64,000 nucleotides of DNA from Verrucomicrobiales bacterium (GTDB lineage Bacteria > Verrucomicrobiota > Verrucomicrobiia > Limisphaerales > J093). The position numbers and the translations under genes are program-made. The stretch's first letter is position 1; every line of letters begins with the position of its first letter. Positions 42,427 through 53,269 of the stretch are shown here, in pieces. The notes under the pieces are model-generated. The model was not told the origin of the DNA and did not search any database. It worked only from the letters and a program-made list of their open reading frames with translations. The stretch covers positions 62,001 to 126,000 of the forward strand of contig JACKPV010000032.1 in assembly GCA_024233305.1 (NCBI GenBank). The letters run 5' to 3'.

Positions 42427-44891
42427 ATGAAGCTGCCCGCCATCACCGCGCTCCTGGTGTCGCTTTTTTTCGCCGCCACGGCCTCCACGGCTTCGCCCGA
42501 TCTCCTGGGGCCGGCCCTCAACGGACCCTTGCGCGGACTGCAGCACCTGGTTTTCTGCACCCGCGGCAGTTTACGACGACCCGCACTGGTACGCCAATAT
42601 CGGTTACTATTGCGACGACGAGCAGCGCAAGGCCTACCCCGGGCAATGGCAAGCCGGACGAAAGCCGCTTGTTCCGGCTGGACCTGCGGTCGGGGAAGTG
42701 ACAACGCTGCTGGACGGCCAGGGGGGCACAATCCGCGACCCCCAACTCGACTACGACGGGCGGACCATCCTGTTCTCTCATCGCCCGGCCGGGTCCGAGC
42801 ATTTCCACCTTTTGAAATCGGTGTCGACGGCACGAACCTGCGGCAGCTGACTGACGGCCCCTACGACGATTACGAGCCGATCCACCTGCCGGACGGCGAT
42901 CTCCTGTTCGTTTCGACCCGGTGCCGGCGCTGGGTCAATTGCTGGACCACCCAGGTCGGCACCATTCACCGCAGCGACCCGGATGGCGGCCACATCCGCG
43001 CCATCTCGGCGAACACCGAACACGACAACACGCCGTGGATGCTGCCCGACGGACGCGTGCTTTACACCCGCTGGGAATACGTCGATCGCAGCCAGGTCGA
43101 GTTCCATCACCTCTGGTCGATGAACCCCGACGGCACCGGCCAGACGGTCTATTACGGGAACCTTCGCCCCACATCCTGATGATTGACGCGAAGCCCATCC
43201 CGGGCACGCGCGAGGTGCTGGCGAACTTCTCTCCCGGACACGGCGTCAACGAACATGCCGGCGCGCCACCATCGTGTCCGCCAGCCTCGGCCCTGATGAC
43301 CCGGCCGCGGCGCAAACGCTGCATCAAGGCCCGTTGATCCGGGATCCCTATCCGCTCACGGAGGATCTGTTCCTGGTGGGCGCGCGCAACCGTCAGCTCG
43401 TCCTGTTGAACCGCCAGGGCCAGACAGCGGTGCTCTACACGCACCCCGGTGAAAGCCAGGTCCACGAACCGAGACCAGTGGACGCCCGTCCACACGAACC
43501 CGTGATCCCCGACCGCGTGCAACCCGCGAGCGCGACCGGCCTCATGGCGCTGGCGGACGTCTACGAGGGCCGCAACATGGAGGGCGTCGAGCGCGGGGAC
43601 ATCAAGCGCCTCCTGGTACTCGAGTCGCTCCCCAAACCGGTCAACTTCAGCGGCGGCCCCGACCTCACGAGCTGGCTCGGGACCTTCACGCTCGAGCGGG
43701 TTTTGGGAACCGTCCCGGTCGAAGCCGACGGCTCGGCGTTCTTCGAGGTCCCGGCGGATCGCCAACTCTTCTTCGTGGCGCTCGACGAGCACGATCTCTC
43801 GGTGAAACGCATGCAGAGCTTCACGGCGGCGCGCCCCGGTGAAACCCTCAGTTGCGTCGGCTGCCACGAACACCGGACCCGCACCCCGAGAACCGCTTCG
43901 CCGCCAACCTCCTCGCGTTGCGTCGGCGCCGAGCCGGATCGAGCCGTTCGCCGGCTTCCCCGACGTCCTGGATTTTCAGCGGGATGTGCAACCCATTCTG
44001 GACCGGCACTGCCTCCCCTGCCACGGCTACCGGGAACGCCGGGGCGGCGTGTTGCTGGGGGGCGATCTCGGGCCGGAGTGGTCGCATGCCTACTTCACCC
44101 TGCTGGCCACGGAACAGGTCGCCGACGGCCACAACGGACTCGGGAACAAGCCGCCCCGCTCACTCGGCAGTTCCGCCAGCCCGCTCCTGCAGAAGGTGGA
44201 TGGCAGCCATCACAAGGTCGCTGTGACCCCGGCCGAGTGGCGGACCCTCTGGTTGTGGATCGAGAGCGGGGCGCCCTTCGCCGGCAGTTACGCCGCCTTG
44301 CGCAACGAGGAACAACAGCAGCGCGCGGGCGCGGCCATGGGCGAGATCATGCGGGGCGCCTTCCCCGTCATCAACCGGCGTTGCGCCTCGTGCCACCACA
44401 GCACCGAACTCGCCGATGGCCGGCCCAAACGGCTTCCCTACGACCCCGCCATGCGCGAGGAACGCCGTCCCATTGCCGGTCGACCCACCGCGGAGCACGA
44501 ACGCATCGTCTTCCCGAACGACCCGATTGCCCTCTACAGCCGCAACGTGCTGGTCAACCTCTCTCGCCCGGAACTCTCCCCGTTGCTGCTGGCACCGCTG
44601 GCGCCGGAAGCCGGCGGACGAGGGGCGTGTGGGCCGGTCTTCGCATCCACGAACGCCCCGGGTTACCAGGCGATTCTGGCGGCGGTCGGGCGGGGCAAGG
44701 CCATCATCGAAACCGAACCACGCTATGGCGCCGAGGATTTCCGGCCCAACCGGCAGTATCTGCGCGAGCTGCAACGCTTCGCCGTGTTGCCCGTGGAGAC
44801 CCCGGCGGAGGCCCCGGCGCCACTGGACGTCTTTGCTCTGGATCAGGCCTACTGGCGGAAGCTCTGGCCCTCGTCCGGGACCCCCCCTTGA
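42427..44891 (+). pseudogene. HzsA-like PD40/multihaem protein (frameshifted as given)
   Basis: Read across frames this is one exported protein of about 815 residues. A signal peptide (PAITALLVSLFFAATASTAS) precedes a WD40-like/PD40 propeller (DGRTILFSHRPAGSEHFHLF; DYEPIHLPDGDLLFVSTRC; DNTPWMLPDGRVLYTRWEY) resembling the hydrazine synthase alpha middle domain. Three c-type haem sites follow: CVGCH (43853-43867), CLPCH (44010-44024) and CASCH (44382-44396). About eight one-base frame changes interrupt it. HzsA-like paralogues are widespread in Verrucomicrobia and Planctomycetes that do not perform anammox, and their substrate is unknown. DUF5009 follows after 8 nt. Confidence 0.78.
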
Positions 44892-44899
44892 AGGACTCC

Positions 44900-46142
44900 A
44901 TGAACGACGAAACCCCGCCCCCCGCCGTCCCGGATCCAAGCGCGCCCGGCCCCGATTCCCCGCGGCCCGCCAGTCGTCGACTCGGCTCGATTGACGCCTA
45001 CCGGGGCCTCGTGATGTTCCTGATGCTGGGGGAAGGACTGCATCTGTGCCGGGTGTCGCGGGCGCTTCCCGAGAGTGGTTTCTGGAGCTTTCTCTGCCAT
45101 CATCAAAGCCATGTGCCGTGGATTGGCTGTTCGCTGCACGACCTCATCCAGCCTTCCTTCTCGTTCCTTGTCGGAACGGCGATGGTCTTTTCGTTGGCCT
45201 CGCGCCAGGCCCGCGGGAGCAATCCGGCCCGCGTCGCCGGCCACGCGCTGTGGCGGTCGCTGGTGCTGGTGTTGATGGGCGTGTTCCTGCGCAGCATCGG
45301 CCGGTCCCAGACCTACTGGACGTTCGAGGATACGTTGACCCAGATCGGGTTGGGCTACCCGTTCCTCTTTCTGTTGGGCGGGCGTTCTGCTGCGCGCGCA
45401 GTTCGCAGCCCTGGGTTTCATCCTGTTCGGCTACTGGCTCGCCTTCGCGCTGTATCCCGTGCCGGGGCGGGCTTTGACCATGGCGCGGTCGGCGTGTCGC
45501 AGGATTTCCTGCGGGAGCACGGCCTCAGTGGCTTTGCCGCCCACTGGCAGAAGAACAGCAATCTCGCCTGGGCCTTCGACACCTGGTGGTTGAACTTGTT
45601 CCCCGCGAAGCCCCGTTCACCCACAACGGCGGCGGTTATGCCACGCTCAGTTTCATTCCGACGCTGGGGACCATGATCCTTGGCCTCATTGCCGGGGCTG
45701 GCTCAAGGCCGACCTCGGCCCGCGGCAACGCCTTCTCCGGCTGGCGCTGGCCGGGGTCGCAGGTCTCGGGGCGGGGTGGCTCCTGAATGCCACGGGCGTC
45801 TGCCCGAACGTGAAGCGCATCTGGACGCCCGCCTGGACGTTGTTCAGTGGCGGCTGGTGCTTTCTCCTGCTGGCCGGTTTCCATCTGCTGATCGACGTGC
45901 TGGGCTGGCGGCGCTGGGCGTTCTGGCTGATCGTCATCGGCATGAACTCGATCGTGGCCTACAGCATGGAATGGCTGGCGGCAGGGTTCATCAATGGGGC
46001 GCTCGAGACCCACCTCGGGGCGGGCTTCTTCCGCCTGTTCGGCGAGCCCTATGCGCCGCTTTTCCATGGCGCCTGCACCCTGTTCATCCTTTGGTTGATC
46101 CTGCTCTGGATGTATCGCAAACGAATCTTCATCAAGATCTGA
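44900..46142 (+). pseudogene. DUF5009/HGSNAT-like acyltransferase membrane protein (frameshifted as given)
   Basis: From the ATG at 44900 the protein starts with a Pro-rich tail and then SIDAYRGLVMFLMLGEGLHL and SLHDLIQPSFSFLVGTAMVFSLA, characteristic of DUF5009 and of heparan-alpha-glucosaminide N-acetyltransferase-like membrane acyltransferases. About ten membrane helices can be traced through to MNSIVAYSMEWLAAGF and the terminal LFILWLILLWMYRKRIFIKI. Frame changes occur near 45383, 45470, 45610, 45690 and 45780. Repaired, it has about 410 residues. Its placement between an HzsA-like haem protein and an alpha-L-fucosidase suggests a role in glycan acetylation or transport, by inference. Confidence 0.75.
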
Positions 46143-46190
46143 GGCCGGCTCGCTCCGGCCGCAGTGTTCCCCTCCCACCCGGTTGTCACC

Positions 46191-47850
46191 ATGAAAGCGA
46201 ATCCGTCCCCACTGCTCCTCGCGCTGGCTCTGTCCCTCCTGCCCGCGGGGCTCACCGCCGAGTCCGATGCCGACCGCGACGCCCGCCTCCAGTGGTGGCG
46301 CGAGGCGCGGTTCGGCATGTTCATCCACTGGGGCCCCGTCTCCTTGAAGGGCACCGAGATCGGCTGGTCACGTGGGGCCCAGATCCCCGTTGAGGAATGC
46401 GACCAGCTTTACCGGCGGTTCAACCCGACCAACTTCAACGCGCGGGCCTGGGCGGAACTGGCCCGGGCGGCCGGCATGAAATACATGGTGTTCACCACGA
46501 AGCACCACGACGGCTTCTGCATGTGGGACACGAAGCAAACCGATTTCAACATCATGCGTTCGCCGTTCGGGCGTGACGTGGTCAAGGAACTCGCCGCGGG
46601 TTGCCGGGATCAGGGCCTCCGCTTTGCCACCTACCATTCGGTGTGTGACTGGCATCATCCCGACTTTCCGCTCACCAGTCCGGGGGCCGGGTGCGTCGCG
46701 AGACCAGCGATCTGGACCGCTACGAGCAATACCTCCACGCCCAGGTGCGCGAGTTGATCACGAACTACGGCCCGCTCGGCATTCTGTGGTTCGACGTGCC
46801 GCAGGAGTTCGATCGTGAACGCGGCCTGCGCCTCGAAGCCCACACCCGCGCCCTGCAACCGGACATCATCATCAACAACCGCAGCGGCGCTTCCGGCGAC
46901 TATGACACCCCGGAGCAACGCGTCGGCAAATACCAGGATGACCGGCCGTGGGAGACCTGCATGACCATCTGCCGGCAATGGGCCTGGAAACCGGACGACG
47001 CGATGAAGTCGCTCGAGGAATGCCTGCAGACCCTCATCCGCTGCGCCGGCGGCGACGGCAACCTGCTGTTCAACGTGGGCCCGATGCCCGACGGCCGGAT
47101 CGAGCCCCGCCAGGTCGAACGGCTCCGCGAAATGGGCGCCTGGCTCGGGCAGTTCGGCGAAACGATCTACGCCACCCGCGGCGGCCCCTTCAAGCCGGGT
47201 CCCTGGGGCGCCAGCACCCGGAAGGACCGCCGCATCTACCTGCACCTCTTCGATCCCGCTGAACCACTGGTCCTACCGCCCATCGGACCGCGGATCGTCG
47301 CCAGTTCCACCCTGACCGGCGGCAGCGCCCGCGTGGTCCAAACCGGGGAAGGCATCACCGTCAGCGTGCCCGAAGCCGCCCGCCGGGAGATCGACACCAT
47401 CGTGGTCCTCGGCTCGATGCGCCCGCCACCACCATTCCCGCCGTCGGCCTTTATCCCGCCAGCCTCACCTCGGGTCGGCCGGCCACGGCCTCGAACGTGT
47501 TCATGCGAATGAGCCAGTATGCGGCCGCCAAGGCGGTGGATGAGGATGACGGCACCCGGTGGGCCACCGATTCGGGAACCCCCTCAGCTTGGATCGAGGT
47601 GGACCTCAGGCAGCCCACGCTCATCGGCAGGGTCCGAATCGATGAGGCTTTCGCGGGGCGCGTTCGCTCGTTCACCCTCGACTATCGTGACGGCGACGAA
47701 TGGAAGCCGATCCTCGCGGGCAGCGAACTGGGCGAACACTTCACGCAAGGCTTCCCGCCCGTGACCGCACGTGTCGTTCGGCTGAACATCTTGGAAGCGA
47801 CGGAAGGTCCGACCCTGAACGAGTTCGCCTTGTATCCGCCGAAGAAGTAG
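46191..47850 (+). pseudogene. Secreted alpha-L-fucosidase (GH29) with F5/8 domain (two frameshifts as given)
   Basis: The signal peptide (LLLALALSLLPAGLTAE) leads into a GH29 barrel: WWREARFGMFIHWGPVSLKG, YMVFTTKHHDGFCMWDTK, and LGILWFDVP holding the nucleophile aspartate. DGNLLFNVGPMPDGRIEPRQ follows, then a C-terminal discoidin-type module (AKAVDEDDGTRWATDSGTPS, then WIEVDLRQPTLIGRVRIDEAF). The frame changes near 46685 and near 47425. Repaired, the protein has about 553 residues. GH29 enzymes release L-fucose from fucosylated glycans or fucoidan. It closes the HzsA-DUF5009-GH29 run on the plus strand. Confidence 0.85.
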
Positions 47851-47910
47851 ACACTTACCCGCACGCGCAACAAGGCCTCCCCGACGCGTGGCGCCCTGCC
47901 GGTTCAGTTC

Positions 47911-49237
47911 TCATTCCCCTCGGGTCGCCGGGCGAGGCGGAGCGGCGGTCCAGTCTTCCAGATGGATCTGGGATACCGGCACCGTTTCGCCGCTCAGAAA
48001 CAACACCAACCGCTTGCCGTCGGTAAAGAACGGATCCCCGTGAGATTGCGCTGCGGCGTTTCGCGGGAAGCCTGCCCCACGCCTCCCACCAACGTGACGG
48101 TTCCCACCGAGCCGGAGGTCACCATCTCCTGCGCCAGGTAATCCCGCGCCTCATCCACATCGGGGTCGATCTTGTGCGTGACCCAACCCGGCGCTTTGAA
48201 AGTGAAGCGCAGTCCGATGTCCCGGCTGATCTGGCCCACCAACACCACCTGACCTTCACAAGTAAACGGAGCCAGCCAGAGTCGGAGATGGTTCCGTTCA
48301 TGGATGGTTGCTCGGGCCTTCTGCAAAGCCATGTCCTGACGTCGCCCAAAGAGGTACAGCGAGCTGATGGGGAGTTCTCCCAGGTCCGGTTGAAAACAAA
48401 GCTGCCGATCAGCCTGAACACGTTGCCAAAGGTCAGGACTTCGGTGAGGTCCCACCCCTGCCGGGCAAACGCCAGTCCAATGTCCCCTGGATCCCCCACG
48501 ACCACCAGGTTGACCGGGTCTCCAGAGCCTCGTCCACGACGATCGCTCACCGCCGCGGGCAGCGATTCCAGGGCCGACCGGACTTCCGACCGGGTGTAGT
48601 CCGGGATGGAGTTCGTTGGATACAGGGACTGGAAATCCACCCGTTGGAAGTCAAAACGCCGTTCCGGCGCGTAGGTGAAAAACTCGAAGCGCCGAAAATC
48701 CATTTCGCCGAGCAACTCGACCCGCAGATGCTTGGCGCCCCGGTCGAGGGTGGTGAACACGAAGCCGTCGTTGGTGCTGTGGGGCGGTAGCAGCAGCGGG
48801 AGGCTCTTGCCTTCCATGAAGTCGCCGACCCGGCGGTTGCGCTTGCTCGCCCAGGTCTTGCGGAACATGTAGGCCACCTCAGCCGGCGAGAAATAATTGG
48901 GATCGAGGCTCGCCGGCAGAAAATAATAGGCGTTGGTATAGTTATTCTCCAGTCGCAACCAGACGGGTTGGATGTGCTTCTTGTGGAGCGGCAGGTCGAA
49001 CATCCGACTGGCCTCCCGTCGGCTGAGCACGGCCACGGAAGCAACGATGGGCCCGTTGGTCTGGATCTGAGTGCGCTCAAGCTGGGGCTGATAGTCTGCC
49101 GGCGCGGGCTTGAAGGACGCACACCCGGAAGCCAGGACGAGGGCCAGCCAGCAGACAACCAGGATCGAAAGCCGCCCTGCGACAGGTTCCTGACTAACGG
49201 CGCGCGGCGACAACCGAATGAAGTGCTGCGACTGCAT
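47911..49237 (-). pseudogene. LssY_C-domain lipoprotein (two frameshifts as given)
   Basis: From the ATG at 49237 the lipoprotein signal (SILVVCWLALVLASGCAS) is followed by a domain with VAVLSRREASRMFDLPLHKK and VWLRLENNYTNAYYFLPASL, then an LssY_C region: NLVVVGDPGDIGLAFARQGW, ISSLYLFGRRQDMALQKARA, HLRLWLAPFTCEGQVVLVGQ and DIGLRFTFKAP. The frame changes near 48378 and near 48040. The repaired length is about 440 residues with the stop at 47911-47913. LssY_C proteins are predicted envelope or lipid-related factors of uncertain function. An alternative start at 49312 would add 25 residues before the lipobox. Confidence 0.75.
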
Positions 49238-49457
49238 TCCGACGGCCAAGGTACCCGTGGCTAGCAGCGTGACAAGGGTAAACCCTGAACTCAACGGGTG
49301 GACTACGAACACGACGATCCCGCGTCGAGCCTCGCTCTGGAGACCTCCTTCCAGGGGCCGGGCGTTCTATCCGGCAGGATTGAGCCCTCAAATGCTACCA
49401 ACCCATGCCTGATCGAAACGACCAAGGAGTCGAACTTCACGTAGCGGCGGAGGAAGT

Positions 49458-50975
49458 TCAGTCACATCGTTCCGGGAAGTCCGGCCGGAGTTCCACCAGC
49501 TTGCCGACCTCACGCCGGGCCTCTTCTCGACGGGCCAGGTGGGCCAGCGCCACGGCTTTCATCAAGGGATCCCAGAAACTGGCCGGCGTCTTGAAACTGA
49601 ACGCGTGATCGCAGGCCTCCATGAACTCTCCCCGCCGCAAGGCATCCAGCCAAAGACCACCACGGACCACGGGAAGGTGAAACGGGTTCAGGCGCATCGC
49701 CTGCAAGGACAACTCGGGCCCGAGTTCCCAAGCCCCGGTCAAGGTCAGAACATACCCCAAGCCGTCCAAAGACAGGAGCGAGTCCGGGTTCAACGCCAAC
49801 GCATCCATCGCCTCACGCCGCGCTTCCTCGACGTTGTCGCTCAACACGAGCACGTACGCGAGAATCATGCGGACCCGCTGGTCAAACGGCGACAGCCGCA
49901 CGGCTTGCCGCGCCAACTCAACGGCTCGATCGATGGTCGAGGATTCCCTCAGGACACCGTGGGCGTAGCCGAATCCCAATAATCGGGCGAGGTAACCCCA
50001 GCAAGGGGCGCAGTCAGGGGTGGTTCTGGACAGCTTGCTCCAGGGACTCGAGGGCCTCCCCGAAGGCGCCCGGGGCGAGGGACCTCTCGAAATGATGATA
50101 ACGCATCACCGCTTCGTAGGCGCCATGGCCAGAAGACGCCTGCTGCGGAAGTCGCTCCCGCATGTGCCGGGCCACCACACCGCATTCCCCGCGATCATTG
50201 CCGCCAACGAGGAAACCAACTCGCCCAAGAAACTGCCGCGCTCCGGTCCGGGCACCGGCATGGACCAGCTTTGCCCCCATACTACCTGCCTGCGGGCGAC
50301 GCGCAGGACCTGGACGGATACGCGAACGTCCTTGCCGTTCTGTGTGAAGGTCCCCCTCACCTCATAGCCGGCCGCCGCTTCGCCGTTGCGCGGATCCTCC
50401 TCACCGACACCCAACAGGATCTCGGTTTCACGGTGCTGGCTCAATTCGATCGCCAGTTCGGCCGCCAGACCCTGGGCCAGGTAATCACAGGCGGCATCAT
50501 CCGTGAGATTGCGAAACGGCATCACCAGGATGCGCGGCCAGATCTCCGACGAGTCTTCCGCCGAAGGCTCGCGCCGGTCGGTCGGCGGGACGGGACGCTG
50601 GAATCGCGGCCGGTAGGTGCCCTTGGGCAGGACGATCTCCACCGATTCGCCGGCACCACGCGCCAGGAAGTAGCTTCTCAGCGCGCGTCGAACCCGGCTG
50701 GCGAGCATCCGCACCGCGGGGTCGGACACCGGGTCAAATTCGGTGCCCCGATTCAGCACCTTCGACGCGATTGCCTGCTGACTGACCTCCTCGTCGCGAT
50801 CGGCCAGGCCGGCTTCGACGACGTGCTGCAGGAACCGGCGGGACTTCGGGGCGGAGGCAAAATCGGGGCTGGCGAGGATTCGTTCGAGTTGAGCCAGCAC
50901 CTCCTGCCGGGACACAGTGGTGCCAGGATCACCGTCCGTGATCTGGGAGGCCGGTTTCTCGCCGCAATTGCCCAC
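49458..50975 (-). pseudogene. DNA-binding/FlgO-like/TPR regulator (two frameshifts as given)
   Basis: From the ATG at 50975 the N-terminal 110 or so residues (LERILASPDFASAPKSRRFL, then LPKGTYRPRFQRP) form a winged-helix-like domain common to 'adenylate cyclase-like' TPR regulators. A FlgO/TolB-N-like stretch follows (ILVMPFRNLTDDAACDYLAQG, then YEVRGTFTQNGKDVRVSVQV). The C-terminal third has TPR pairs (AVELARQAVRLSPFDQRVRM; AMDALALNPDSLLSLDGLGY). The frame breaks near 50180 and 50018, where single-base changes restore continuity. The repaired length is about 505 residues. Its start lies about 100 bp from the left direct repeat of the tandem insertion elements. Confidence 0.75.
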
Positions 50976-51070
50976 TGGATCGAAAGCGTTTCACAACAAC
51001 GCCGTTACCGTAACTTACGGTCACTTACTTCAGCTCGGGATGGCTGTCAAGGCACGGTTCAAGGCACTCA

Positions 51071-51080
51071 CTCGGGTGGG
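51071..51080. repeat. Target-site repeat, left copy
   Basis: CTCGGGTGGG immediately precedes the first ISAs1-type element. The same 10-mer separates the two elements (53260-53269) and follows the second (55443-55452). Confidence 0.85.
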
Positions 51081-53259
51081 CAGGGCGAGTGACAAAGTAG
51101 CTGGAGGGGGTTGAACGGGGGGGCGGAGGGCGGTTGGCGACGGGTCCGAGCGGGGCATGGAGGCGATGAAAGCCCGCATTTGGGCCTGCTTGCGGCTCCG
51201 GCGGACACACCGATCCCTCCCCGCGGCAGCGCCACGGGGTGGGGGGGCATTACAGGTGGGTCGGCTACGCCGGTGGCGACATGAATCGACGGATCAGGCC
51301 ACCAGGATGGCGACAGATGTGCAACTCGTAGTCCGGCAACGATTTCTTGCCTCCGCGTTTGTAGCGCTGCTGTTCGTGCAGGAAGATGGTCAGGGAGCGA
51401 AACAGGGACAGCACCCGCGCCGTGTTGGTCTCCGCCACCGGACAGCGATCCTCGTCCTGGGTGCGATCCCGCCGATGATGCTGGCCGTTCTCGATCTTCC
51501 AGTGACTGCGCACCAGGGCCAGCAGGGGGGCCGGCCCGGCCTCGTCGGTCCAGAAACTGGTCGCCGCGTAGACGGTCTCCTCGGTGTGTTTGACCACTTG
51601 CCCGCCGCGGACATGATCGACCTTGCGGTCCACGCGCAACACCTGGGCCGCGCCGGCCAGTCCCAGGGTCTGGGGCGTGACCGCCACGCACCACAGCGCC
51701 CGGTCTTCAACCCGCCCGTGCCCCTTTTCGATGGTGCGGGCCTGAGGGGGGAAAAGCGCCCCCGAGGAGCGATTGGGCTTTGGCGAAGGCCCCGGGTTGA
51801 TTGCCCTTGAGTATCAGGAGGTAATCGGCCCCGTTGCCCTGGGTGAGTTGCCGCGCGTTGGCCTTGGTGGTGTGGGCGGCATCGGTCGTGACACACACCC
51901 GGCCAGTCCATCGAGGGCCAGTGCGCCGCGACCGCCGCCTCCTCGTTGGTGTTGGCTGGCACAGCCACTTGGTCCACCAGTCGCTGCTGGTCGGTGACGA
52001 AGTTGACCAGTGTCAGGGGCTTTGTCGGCTTTGGGCTTCTGCAATTCTGCCGGGATCTCCTCGGGCGGTTCCGGGGCCGTGGCCACCGCCGGGGCCGGCG
52101 CGGCATTCTTGACCACTGCTTGCCGTCCAGGTGGAGGACCTCTGCCCGGCGGGGATCCTCGCGGGCCATCCAGCCGACCAGCACGCGCTTGAGGTTGCTC
52201 GACATCAATCTTTTGAGCAAGCGGCGGAAGGTGCGCCACTGGGCACGTCGCATTGCCGGGGAGCCCCCGGGCGCGGGCGGCAACGCAACTGCCAGCGCTG
52301 ATGCGTGATTGAGGCTGGCGGCGAATTCGGCAATCGCGTGCGGCCCGTCGGAACCAGCCGCCACCGCCAGGGCGATCAAACTCAGCACCGTGGCCAGCGG
52401 ATGCCGGAGGCCCTTGGGCCGGCGGGTTCATGCATCTGCTCGGCGAAACACTGCCACAACGAAACAACTGGCCCGTGGCCACCGGATCGAGGCCGGCGGC
52501 AGGGGCCGTTCATGGGCGGCCAGATGCGGCGGGAGTTGGGCCGCGCGCAGGTGCGCTGGCAGGCCGCAGGCCCCAGCGCGCCGGACCCAGAGTTGCTTGG
52601 GATGGGTGGTGTCGGTGTAGAAGTCCTGCCAGTCGCGCTGGCAGCCCCAGGTGGAGCCGAGCCGTTGCCAGCCGGCGGCTTTGTAGCAGGTGCCCCGGAA
52701 GCGTTGCGGATCGACGAAGGTCTCGACCGCGAGCACGGGATGGCCGAAGTGCTGCTGCCAGTCCTGGGCCAGACGTTCACAGCTGAGCTTCAACACGCGC
52801 GAGGCCAGATTGGGCCAGCGCCCCAGGGGGCGGCCAGGACCAGGAAGCGCTGGTTTTGGGCCAGCAGATGGCGCCAAGGCCGCCACCTCGCGGGCCGACC
52901 AATGCAGCCAGCGGTCCCCAGGGCTTGAGGTGGAAGGCGGGCGAACAGAAGACCAGCAGGGCCAGCCACTGCCCCTGAAACTCGGCCACATAGCGCAGGG
53001 CCTGGCCCACGGCGGTGGCGTTCTTGAGGTAGTGCCTGCGGCGGAGAAGGTCGTCGAACCGGGGGCGTTCGGATTCCTTGATGAGACGCACCTGGACCCC
53101 TTGGAGCAACTCGGGTTCCGGGGGCAGTCCCTGGCTCACCACGTTGGAAAGATGGACCGACATGCCCGGAGTGAAGCAGGGGGAGGAGGGGGTGCCCAGA
53201 GAAATCGAACCAAATCTCTCCCTTCAAACCTCTTCCACGACTCCTTGACAACCGCCCTG
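51081..53259 (-). mobile_element. ISAs1-family insertion element, copy 1
   Basis: A 2179-bp element. Its plus-strand left end is CAGGGCGAGTGACAAAGTAG. The right end, ...TGACAACCGCCCTG, reads CAGGGCGGTTGTCA in reverse, giving imperfect terminal inverted repeats starting CAGGG as expected of ISAs1. It is flanked by the 10-bp direct repeat CTCGGGTGGG. It encodes one long transposase gene on the minus strand, broken by frameshifts. The second, almost identical element lies in the same orientation directly to the right. Confidence 0.88.
51265..53163 (-). pseudogene. ISAs1 transposase fused to an N-terminal DruA-like (DUF4338) domain, copy 1
   Basis: Read across frames from 53163, the N-terminal 200 or so residues are DUF4338/DruA-like: RPRFDDLLRRRHYLKNATAV, GQALRYVAEFQGQWLALLVF and ETFVDPQRFRGTCYKAAGWQ. 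A DDE transposase of the ISAs1 type follows: LHLDGK and ALTLVNFVTDQQRLVDQVAV, the second Asp in VCVTTDAAHTTKANARQLTQ, then GADYLLILKGNQPG and the catalytic Glu in VRSHWKIENGQHHRRDRTQDE. Several frame changes split it. DruA-like domains occur in the Druantia anti-phage system and also fused to this transposase type. Here it is simply the transposase N-terminus. Confidence 0.78.
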
Positions 53260-53269
53260 CTCGGGTGGG
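53260..53269. repeat. Target-site repeat, middle copy shared by both elements
   Basis: A single CTCGGGTGGG lies between the right end of copy 1 and the left end of copy 2, so the two elements are head-to-tail and share one 10-bp repeat. Confidence 0.85.

Noticed and set aside
41625..42833. Minus-strand open frame of 402 codons
   Set aside because: It crosses a terminator and the start of the HzsA-like gene, with low-complexity composition and no domain.
42427..44891. True hydrazine synthase (anammox) alpha subunit
   Set aside because: HzsA-like paralogues are widespread in non-anammox Planctomycetes/Verrucomicrobia, and no hzsB/hzsC or hydrazine dehydrogenase is nearby.
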